Source: Rhabditoides inermis
Lineage: Eukaryota; Nematoda; Chromadorea; Rhabditida; Rhabditidae
Direction: 5' to 3'
DNA: 64,000 nt
Assembly: GCA_963966185.1 (NCBI GenBank)
Contig: CAWZYM010000242.1
Coordinates: 476,001-540,000 of the forward strand
Below the pieces are notes generated by a model. That model did no database searches. It saw only the letters and a list, made by a program, of their open reading frames with translations, and had not been told where the DNA came from. Below are positions 47,301-59,300 of this stretch, in pieces. Both the position numbers and the translations under genes were made by a program. Each line of letters begins with the position of its first letter. Position 1 is the stretch's first letter.

Positions 47301-50300
47301 TGAAAGTGAAAGATGAAAAAGGAACTTTCATTGAAAATTTTCTCCTTTTCATTGAATATTTTCACACTTTCATTGAATTGTTTCACTTTTCACTGAAAAC
47401 TTTCACATTTCATTGAAAAATTTCACTTTTCAATGAAAATTTTCATTTTTCATTGAAAATTTTCAATGAAAGACGGCATTGATAGGACAGGCCCAGCGAC
47501 CAATGCACTACTCCATCCGAAAGAAGTCGTTAAATCAGCATGCAGTGCATCGAACTGTCTTTAGAAATTTACTCGACCATAGCTGAGACGTGACTGTGAA
47601 CACAAAAGAGCATCGGACTGTTTTTAGAAAAGTTTTTGTCACTGCAGCGGAGACGTGAGAGTAGACAGAAGAGAGCACAGTACTGTCTTTAGAAAGTTGT
47701 TGTCACTGCAGCGCAGACCTGAGAGTAGATATAAGACAGCATACTACTGCCCTTAGAAAGTTGTTGTCACTAAGGCGCAGACGTGAGAGTAGACATAAGA
47801 TAGCATACTACTGTCCCTAAAAATGTTGTCACTACAGCGGAGACGTAAGAGTAGACAGAAAGAGCACAGTACTGTCTATAGAAAGTTGTTTTCACTGCAA
47901 CCGAGACGTGTGAGTACACAGAATAGAGCATAAAATTAAAAATTTATTACACCACTATGATGCTTCACACATGAAAATGCCTGTGAACAATGACAATGTA
48001 GGGAATGCAGTAGAGTACTAGATGTAATGGTTCTAGAAAACCAGCGATGAGAATCCACGATGACGGTGTGTCTTCTGGCTAGCGGCTGACAACGTGTCAG
48101 GGTGGCCGCCAACCCACCGCGGTAGCGGAACTTCTTTCGGTTCGCTGGCGGCATCGAACCAGCGACCTTTCGATTGATAGCCAAGCACACATCTACTGCG
48201 CTACCGCCGCGCATAGAACTATTTCTAAAAACTGTTGTGACCGATGCGATGCGGAGACGTGACAGTATATGAAGAGAGCAAAGAACTGTCTTTATAAAAC
48301 TGTCTTTATCGATGCAGAGACGTGAGAGTAGAGAGAATAGAGCATAAAACTGTTTCTAGAAAAAAATGTGATCGATGCGGAGACGTGAGAGCAGACATAT
48401 GAGAACATAGTACTGCTTTTTTGAAGATCTAAGAGTAGAAAAGAGAGCATAGAAATGTTTCTAGAAAATTAGCAGAAAATTTCTGTGACTGTAGCGGAGC
48501 CGTGACAGTAAACGGTAGATTCCTGTTCTTTTGTGATGAGAGCGTATTTTACCAAGCAAGTATCTCCATGTCTAAACAATTTCCAAATCTTCTAGAAACT
48601 AGTGCGGAGGCGCGCGGTAGCGCGCCGGAGCGCTAGTCCAACTATAATGACTTTTACACCAATATCGCGTTTCTAGACTCATTTAAAATCCTGTCTCCTG
48701 TGGAGAGACCCTATCTTCGGTCATTCCGCTGCCCACCGGTGGCAGTTCAAATTAGCATGAATGAGTGAAGGTACAATACCGTAGCAAATAGATACAAGTT
48801 CGTATCTGATAGGTACGAGTCCGTATCTGATACAAGCCCATGTCTGATAGATACGAGTCCATATCGGACAGATACAATACTGTATCTGACAGATACAATA
48901 CTGTATCTGACAGATAGAATACTGTATCTGTTAAACTGTTATTGAGACACACCATAACTGGGAGAGCAATGTGCAAATCCGTATGAGTCCGTATCTGATA
49001 TATACAAGCCTGTGTCTGATAGTCCGTTTCTGATAGATACAATACCGTATCGAATGGAAATATGCGAGTTCGTATCTGATAGATACGAGTCCATATCTGA
49101 CAGATACAATACAATACTGTATCTGACAGATACAATACTGTATCTGTTAAACTGTTATTGAGACACACCATAACTGGGAGAGCAATGTGCAAATCCGTAT
49201 GAGTCCGTCTGATATATACAAGCCTGTGTCTGATAGTCCGTTTCTGATAGATACAAGTACGTATATGATAGATACAATACCGTATCGAATGGAAATATGC
49301 GAGTTCGTATCTGATAGATACGAGTCCGTATCTGATACAAGCCCATGTCTGATAAATACGAGTCCATATCTGACAGATACAATACAATACTGTATCTGAC
49401 AGATACAATACTGTATCTGTTAAACTGTTATTGAGACACACCATAACTGAGAGAGCAATGTGGAAATCTGTATGAGTACGTATCTGATAGATACAAGCCT
49501 GTGTCTGATAGTCCTTTTCTGGTATATACACGTAGGTTTCTGAAAGATACATATCTTGAAAGATACATATAAGAGTAGCTCAGATACAGTATTGTGTTTG
49601 TCAGATACAGTATTGTATCTGTCAGATATGGACTCGTATCTATCAGATATGGGCTTGTATCTATCAGATACGGGCTTGTATCTATCAGTTACGGACTCGT
49701 ATCTATCAGATACGGACTCGTATCTATCAGATACGGACTCGTATCTATCAGATACGAACTCGTAGATATCAGATACGAGTTCGTATCTAGCATATACGGG
49801 CTTGCATCTATCAGATACGAACTTGTATTTATTTGATACGGTATTGTATTTATCAGATACGGAAACATATATTTCAGATACAAAACTGCATCTATCAGAT
49901 AGCGACTTGTATCTATTCGATATGGTATTGTATCTATCAGAAACGGACTCATACGGATTTACACATTGCTCTCCGAAATATGGTGTGTCTCAATAATAGT
50001 GGCTCAGATACAGTATTGTATCGATCAGATACGGACTCATATCATTCAGATACGAAATTGCATATTTTCATTCGGTACGGTGTTGTATCTATCAGATACA
50101 TACTTGTATCTATCAGAAAAGGACTATCAGACACCGATTTGACCGATTTGAGGTAGTGGTCCTTTAATGGGCCAAATTTGCATATTTGACAAAAATGACC
50201 CTATACATCTTGTAGAGGACCTTTGACAACTTTGTAAGCGCCGGCATAGCTCCTAGTAACCACATGCCCAGAAAGTGTCCGATTCTTACAGAGACGGTGT

Positions 50301-53300
50301 GTTATAGGGGTTTCTAAGAGAGTATTAAACTGTACCTTATTTTTGGAAACTGTACCTTATTTTTGGAAACTGTACCTTATTTTTACACTGTACCCTATTT
50401 TTGCAAAAACCCGGTATTCTACCTTCCTGCCAAGTTCAACATTTTCTAAGAGCATTTACTAGCACCGATATGTTCCTATATACCAAATTATTTCTTACAT
50501 ACATACGTCCATACATTGAGTATGACACGAAAATATTCAACCCCATTAGTAAGAGTGCGCTAGCCAAACGCCTCGAGTCTCCATTGCGCAGATTTAGTAA
50601 AGAAGCATTCAAACTTTGTAATCCAATGTCAGAAATTTCAAGATACTCTATCAGGCTAGGATTGATGTCAACACAGTCTTTTTGCGAGAGACGTTTTCAT
50701 AAAGATATAATCAGTTTTTATAAGATTATCACTGGTGACATGTATGTGAATCCAACTCATACACCCCAATCCAAACAACGTTCGTATAATACGCGAACAC
50801 ACAATATGCAAGTTCTCATTCCATTTCACTTCAAAAATCAACATTGGTTCACACCAAGAGTATCGAAATTGTGGAATTCACTGCCATCACATCTTTCAAA
50901 AATAAACAATATTCAGGAATTGAAAGCACTGCTATCAAGTCTAAATTTCACAGAGTTTGGTATCCCACTCTCGTTTCTTTCGTAATTATTGTTTATTTTT
51001 ATTGCTCTCATTATTACAACACCCCCCTCCCCCCTCCACACCCCGTTTTTACTGTTTTGTAATAGGTATGAGCCCCCCATAAGTAGCTGATTGTTTTTGC
51101 CTTACCCTGTCCGCTGTTTTCACTTATTCGTGTATGTTATGTCACGGCAGATAAACATTATTATTATTTCTGGAAACTAGCCGATGATGCCGTACGATGA
51201 TATTGAAAAAAGGACCTATACTTTCTTTCGTATAAAATTCTTCGCATTTGTGCCATGCGTCTTGTGTGAACCGCGCTTTTGAAAAAAAACCACCGAGAGT
51301 TTGTGCGATTTAGAAGAGCGCATATAGTCATTTGTTATTCCTGTCACTGAGAAATGATTAAAACCGTTTTTTCTACACACTCATGATTTTATCTCAACTC
51401 TCAATTATCTCATATTATATTTTATAGTTCACTCACCGCATACAAAAAAAAACATGGTGAGTGTGATAATTCACTTACACAAGACAATTACTGATACATA
51501 TTCACGTTTACACATTCTTATTTCAATTTCAGGCGCCAGTACCCTGACGGACCGATTTTCTATGCACCTGATAACACTATTGCCGACATTTCCTGCTGTC
51601 AGACATGCATTCCGGATACCGATACAACCGTGAGTATAATCATGACCATTTTGGAATGCAGAACAATATTTTCAGGAAATGGTTCAGAACTGCTTACACC
51701 GTGTTCCTCGGGAGACTACAACTACAACTACATTGACGACTCCAACTTCGGATGACGACAACACACTAACGGAAACGTTCTACTCTCTTTCCTGCTTCGA
51801 CCAAATTAATCCTCATATCCCACGCTATCCAACGTATCCAATGCTTCCCTACACTACCAAGACTCTCTTTGTCACCCGATCACCGGATGTTTCGACGTCG
51901 ACGCAAAAAGAAAGATCGACTGACACAAGGTCCTGCTTCGCAGAAGTTTCTACTTCCATAGCACCAGTCACTGAAGACTCCATCCAAATCGTCACCAGAA
52001 CAACGGAAACTATCAGACCTAGTAGCAGCCTCTCTCTGGAAACTACGGAGTCAATGCTAGTATCGACCTCAAGAGCTATCAATACCACGGAAACGTCGAC
52101 AGAACATACAACTGTTTCCACAGGAAGTTTGACCACGACGGCAACTACAGAAGGCGATGATACCACGACATCCGGAGCAACCGAAAAGAACACGACGAAC
52201 GCGGCTACTGTGGAAACGACTGTAGAGACACTAACTTCCACTGCGCCAACCACCACAGGAACTGAGAACAAGAACACCATCACAAACGAACAGATTACCA
52301 CGGATACGACTTCTCAGACGTTGACCTCGATTTCTCAGGAGACAACCATCACAACCTCCACAGTTGAAAAATCCAGCACGATCAAAACCACTGAAGGCAT
52401 CGAAAACAGCACACCTTCCACCACCACACAAACTTCCACTGCGCCGACCACCGTAGCTCAGACAGCTTCATTACGAACCGACTCAACGCAGAAGGAAAAC
52501 ACGACCGTACCATCAACACACGAACAAACAACTATCCGGACTTCACCGGAGACGAAGTCTGAATCAATAAGCACTTCTCGTCCGTCCACTCCGACAACAG
52601 CTGAAGTTGAAGTCAATACTTCATCATCGATAGCGTCCACAACGGTCTTCACAAAGACCACATCTACTTCGACTGCTCCTTCTGCCAAACCGTCCACAAC
52701 CTTAGCAACGGATACATCTAAAAATACGAGGACGACAAAGTCATCAAAGACAACTGTACAAAACAAGGAAAATACTGAAACAACAAAGACAACCAAACAA
52801 ACCAAGAGAACGACAACTAGCACAAAACAGGCGATGGAAAATGTCAAGACAACGACGACTCAATTTAAGCCTTTCGTAAGCACGGAGAAAACGCAAAAAA
52901 TTGAGACGACAAAGATCATCGGGAATATAAAGACGACCACAACGACGTACCGGACAGTCTACGCCTTCTCGGACAAGCCTGCGACAGTGAAAACGGAAAC
53001 CACAACAACGAACCTGATCGATGGAACGTCAACAACATCGACGACAACCAGTGGACCCGTTCTATCAACCAAGAAGACGTCGCCATCCGCCCCAACGACC
53101 GAGTCTGCGAAGCCGACGTCGACAAAGACCCCGGAAGTGCGGTGCTCGTACGACTGTCCCCCCGGATCATGGCCTTCGGAGACAAACGATCTCTGCTATC
53201 AGCTTCTGGCCAAGAATCCAAAGGGAATCAACTATGGAAAGGCGGTCGCCGAGTGCACCAGATACCCCAACTATGTGAGTTAGTTCTCCTTTTACGAGGA

Positions 53301-56300
53301 GTGTCGTTAGAGCCACACTCTCGGATCCGAACCAAATTGATAGGATATCTTAGTTTGGACCCAAAACATCGATTTCTAGTGTTACTTTTTCCTACGCGCC
53401 ATATACGTTTCCTGTACGAAAACGTACAAACTAGGTTTTGGCTACCTCATTCCACCTCTGGCGGTCAGAGACCGAGCCGTAGTGGCCTAGTGGTTAGCGC
53501 ATCAGCCTGTCAGATAGGAGGCTGGGGTTCGAGTCCGCGCAGACGATTTTTGTTTCGCCAGCAGTTTCTCTGTTCTGACAGACTGACGCGCTAACCACTA
53601 GGCCACAACGGCTCGGTCTTTGACCGCCAGAGGTGGAATGAGGTAGCCAAAACCCAGCCTTGTACGTTTTCGTACTGAAAACGTATATGGCGCGTAGGAA
53701 AAAGTAACACCAGAAATCAACGTCTGGGGTCCTAACTAAGATATCCTATCAATTTGGTTCGGATCCGAGAGTGTGGCTCTAACGACACTCCTCGTTAGCA
53801 AGGTATTTTTTTCAGCTGATGATTGACGCGTCTGACCTCACCACACAGAAAAACTTGGATCTGTTCCTGAAAATGATGTGAGTAACTCAAAGCTTGGATT
53901 CATAACTCTCATAGAATTCAGTCAATTTGTTGGGAACATTGTCCACTTTATCAAAATAGATTTTTTCGCGTTTTCTCTTTTCCCTGTACGTCCTTTTTTA
54001 ATGACAAACTAACTCACAAGCTCAGTTCATGTGATCAGTAACAGTTCAACGTGCATTATTGCAGGGACGGTGTGGCGGAAACAGACTATGTGTTCTTGAA
54101 CCAGCAGGGAAGCAAGCAGGTTCGCACAACCAGAACGGTTCCACTCGTCTCTGTTGGAAACGTCACCCGGTTTTTGATCAAGGTACATTTTCGGAGAGCT
54201 AAGGTTCATAACGCTCATTCAGGAATTCCGAAATGTGAGCAGAGACGAAATGTTCACAAATGTCTCGACGATATGCCGCTTTCCAAGTAAGTTCTTTCAA
54301 ATACAAACTACTTTTAAATGCTGGCCTTTTCGAAAACATACAATGCTTTTATGGTCAGTCAAAGAGATGTGACAGCAAGTGCCACTGGCGTGGTCTGGGC
54401 ACTTAGAACTCTCTGTTTTCTCTCAGTCCACGCTCCCCCGTTGTGCATATGCGCGTCACGTAACTAATGTAATCTCATATCATGCGTGGCTCCAGTAATA
54501 TGCATCAAACCGCGTCGGTCTCACACTGCTGCCGTACTGCCTGTTCTCCCTCCATCCACTCTTCCTCGTAGTGCTTATACGCATCTCATGACTACCGTAC
54601 TCTCATAGCATGCGTGACTCCAGTAATATACATCAAACCGCGTCGGTCTCACACTGCTGCCGTACTGTCTGTTCTCCCTCCATCCACTCTTCCTCGTAGT
54701 GCTTATACGCATCTCATGACTACCGTACTCTCATAGCATGCGTGACTCCAGTAATATGCATCAAACCGCGTCGGTCTCACACTGCTGCCGTACTGCCTGT
54801 TCTCCCTCCATCCACTCTTCCTCGTAGTGCTTATACGCATCTCATGACTACCGTACTCTCATAGCATGCGTTACTCCAGTAATATGCATCAAACCGCGTC
54901 GGTCTCACACTGCTGCCGTACTGCCTGTTCTCCCTCCATCCACTCTTCCTCGTAGTGCTTATACGCATCTCATGACTACCGTACTCTTATAGCATGCGTT
55001 ACTCCAGTAATATGCATCAAACCGCGTCGGTCTCACACTGCTGCCGTACTGCCTGTTCTCCCTCCATCCACTCTTCCTCGTAGTGCTTATACGCATCTCA
55101 TGACTACCGTACTCTTATAGCATGCGTGACTCCAGTAATATACATCAAACCGCGTCGGTCTCACACTGCTGCCGTACTGCCTGTTCTCCCTCCATCCACT
55201 CTTCCTCGTAGTGCTTATACGCATCTCATGACTACCGTACTCTCATATCATGCGTGGCTTCAGTAATATACATCAAACCGCGTCGGTCTCACACTGCTGC
55301 CGTACTGTCTGTTCTCCCTCCATCCACTCTTCCTTATGCGCGTCACATGACTACCGTACTCTTATAGCATGCGTGGCTCCAGTAATATGCATCAAACCGC
55401 GTCGGTCTCACACTGCTGCCGTACTGCCTGTTCTCCATCCATCCACTCTTCCTCGTAGTGCTTATACGCATCTCATGACTACCGTACTCTCATATCATGC
55501 TTGGCTCCAGTAATATACATCAAACCGCGTCGGTCTCACACTGCTGCCGTACTGTCTGTTCTCCCTCCATCCACTCTTCCTTATGCGCGTCACATGACTA
55601 CCGTACTCTTTTAGCATGCGTGGCTCCAGTAATATGCATCAAACCGCGTCGGTCTCACACTGCTGCCGTACTGTCTGTTCTCCCTCTATCCACTCTTCCT
55701 TATGCGCGTCACATGACTACCGAACTCTTATAGCAAGCGTGGCTCCAGTACTCTGCATCAAACCTACTGTAAATTTGCAAAGGTCTACACTGCTGTCGCA
55801 CTCATTAGTTTTGTTTGCATCAACACATCGAAATGTTTATGTGATGACCTTCCCAGACTTGTATGTAAGCTATTTTTCAGAATATTGTCTGAACCCCGTG
55901 TGCCATTTGTCTGAGTTCGAACGACTGGACCTCATGGATGAATATGTGATCAAGAACACATCCGGTAAAAACACAAACTACAACGCGCACTAACCATCTG
56001 TACATTTAAGAATTCCTCCGAGTGGATGAGACAAAAAGGATTCTGTGTTCTCGAACGAACAGCACCTTCGTGACCGTCAAATGTTCGGAAAGGGGCGAAT
56101 TTAGACCGCACCCCACTATGCTCAGGTGCAACCGTCCTGCAGGTAAAACATACTCACGTTCATTTACAAATTGTAACCGGTGTAGTTACAGAGAAGTGGG
56201 AGGAGCCGGAGGAGAGAGAAGTGGCGGGCAACCCGCGCTTTTTCGAATCTTGTGCACAGTGCCACGGATTTGGAACGAGACAGTGCATAGAAAGACCCGA

Positions 56301-59300
56301 CGGACTCTTCCAATGCATCTGTAAAGAAGGGTGGACGGTGAGAGACTAAAACCACTGAAACTAATTCTATCTTACCATATTCATTGCAGAAGTTCGCCTG
56401 CTGGAAGTCTCCCCAACTGTGCCAGGAGAACAGTTGCAGCGGGCATGGAATCTGCGATAGCAGGGTAAGCTTGTGAATTTCTAGACTGATTAAATCGCAT
56501 GGGTCGGCTCCCAAATCCATAACAATGGTTTTCGATTTTTTTGAAATTGTATAGGGACGGGCATCTTGTTTTTGTATCTATAGAGACGGGCACGTGTTTC
56601 ACAAAATTCATCACAGATAAAAAAAACTGGATTGACATCACCCAGAACAGCTAAATTTAGAAATAAAAATGATACGAATTTTTTATACATGTATTTTGAT
56701 TTTAATTCTGGAATTGAATGTTTAGCTTTTAAAAGCAAGTGATGTTTTCCAGTATTATGCAATCCAAGTATTATATGCAGGATTTATCATCAAACTAATT
56801 ATCACGAAACCATACGTTGTACAGATAGTAATATTTTTTTAATTTGCAGGTGGATCACGTGTCGTGTGACTGTGAGCAGGGATACGTGGGAGACCGATGT
56901 CAGATCAACGCGGCGAACCGGACTTGGATCGCGAACGACGACGAATCTGTGAGTTTCCACCACCTATCACTACTGCATGTAATGAAAACGTCATGATCTT
57001 TTTTTTACAACCGGCGCGTCGGTTAGTTTGTGTATGTTTGTTTTATGTTTTCGCTTAACCGTACTTCGGGTGAAAGGAGTTCTCACAAAATGTATAGGTT
57101 ACGAGTTCTCTTAGGAGCAATTCAATGTTTTTATTTGTTATAAAAATGAACGTTAAAAGGAAAAAAAACTCGCTAGTTACTTTGAAAACTGATTTTAATA
57201 AAACTAAACGTCACTCACTCATTCACTCACTCCTTCTCTTCTCGGCCGATTCTCCATAGATCATCTGGAGCGTTGTCGCTCATTAGCCGGCGAGCATATT
57301 GTGAACCAGTTCTGACCACTTGACGCGGTATTGTGCCATGTCCATGAAAGCGTCCATCCACTGCCCGTTGCGAGCGTTCCAATCTCTGCGGAACGAAGTC
57401 TCGAGATATCCTTGGCGCGCACAGGAGGCGTGGGCCCGACATCCTCCTTCAGCTACTCGTCCCATGTAGCACTTTTTTTTCTGGACCTCGTCTCCACTCT
57501 GGCGGCGGTAGTGTGAGTGCAGCTTGCTTCACAATCCGATGGTCTTCTCGTCGCAGCACGTGTCCCAAGAGACGAACTCTCGTTGCCGCCTTTTGCCGCG
57601 AGGGGGTGGGCAGCTTGGACTTTTTGCGCAGGAGACGGGAGTAGATGTTGTTTACATCCCGATACAACTGCAAGTTGTGGCAACGGTTTCGGTATAAGTA
57701 GCCCAGCATCCGGTGCAAGAAATGGCGTTCTGCCATATCCAGCTTCTCCTCGAGCTTCTTATCGAGAGCCCAAGTACCGGATCCGTAGAGCATCGCAGGT
57801 CCGATGGCGGTGAGGTAGATCCGCAGCTTGATGTGTTGGGCAACGCTCGATCTCCACAAAACCTTTTCCAGCAAATTAAACGCGGAGCAGGCTTGGGTAA
57901 TTCGCGCCTCCCATCCTTAGTAAGGTCGGCATCGCTGATCAACGAACCGAGGTAGCGGAAGTTGTTGGTCTGCGCGCTATTCTCTCCATTGACAGTGAAC
58001 TCTTCCTTTACTCCTCGCGGAATGGTCATCGACTCTATAAATTAATGAAAAAAATTGTGAATTTCATTCAGACAAATTAAAATGAAAAGCATTTCGACAA
58101 TGACATACAAATGAATGGAGAAATTATCTATTTGTTACTTGTTACTGGTGATACTGACAAATAACGAAGTATTGACATGTGGTTGTAGGTGTCGATCCTC
58201 TCTCCATCGACTGTCGGATGCGTGATCGTTGCCTCGAGCAGTATCCTCACCCTCCTTTCAAAAATGGCGGCCAAGATCACGAAAGTGTCGGAGAACCAGG
58301 TGAAAATAAAACAGGAAGCGTTCAATAACAACGTAATGAAGTTAAATGTTTCCAGGATCCACAAGACACGTACCAGGACTATCGACACACGACGCTCGCG
58401 TTTGGAAACCTCGGAGCTGCGATGTTTAAGTGAGAATATCAATCAATACAAGCCAGTACTACGTATCGTTATTAAAGACATCCTGACGTGCTACAGTTCA
58501 GTATGCCGGTATGCCGGATATTCTATTGGCTCATTTCGTCATCATACGTCGCTTGTGAGTTAGATGATACTAATATTCTCAATCTCATTCCAAAATTGAT
58601 TATTGCAAATTTTATCATCGATTTTTTTACACTTTTCCAATCGATTTTAGGTCAGTGGATGTGGAGCAATGAGGCTCTCAACACGTTCACACTATTCAAA
58701 AATCTGAATAGAAATGTTTGGGACGCCGACTGTGAAGGAAGGCGGCGATATGGGCTACTAGAACTGGTGAGAGAAGAGCCTATTGAGCCTATTTGACCCG
58801 CTACTTGATTCTATTCAGTCGCGCACTCTCGGACCCTATGCGGCTACATTCATCTCCGTGCTGGCTGCGGTGGTGTATGGATGGGAAGAGGCAAGTGACT
58901 GCGCGACTGCACAAGAAATGAAAATCAGATACCCACCACATGGACTTGCATGGGACGATTCTCCGCGAAGACAACGTCCTCCTACGTACCGATGGTCTTC
59001 TTGATGGGTCTTCCGATGATCCTGAATGGAGCGCTGACCGAGGGATCCAAGCTGCTGAAGAAGTGCGTTGAGCCTACTCTTAGCCATGATCCACATCTGA
59101 CATTCACTTACAGGTTCCGTCCCCATCTAGGCGCCCGGAGACAACAGTACATCGTCGAGAACCCTGTCACAAGACACAATGTGAACAAGGTGAGCGGAGA
59201 GTTGATGGAATTTTCCCAAGGCTAGATTACAGACGCAGAGAAATCTGTCTTTTCTCATTCCCGGATCCGTTCTCAATTTCATGACGTGGCTTCTCCTAGC

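Noticed and set aside
48125..48212. Functional tRNA gene
   Set aside because: Although an acceptor stem can be drawn, the anticodon stem is weak. Several other tRNA-like repeats in the window argue for a derived repeat. A tRNAscan-SE/Infernal score would decide.
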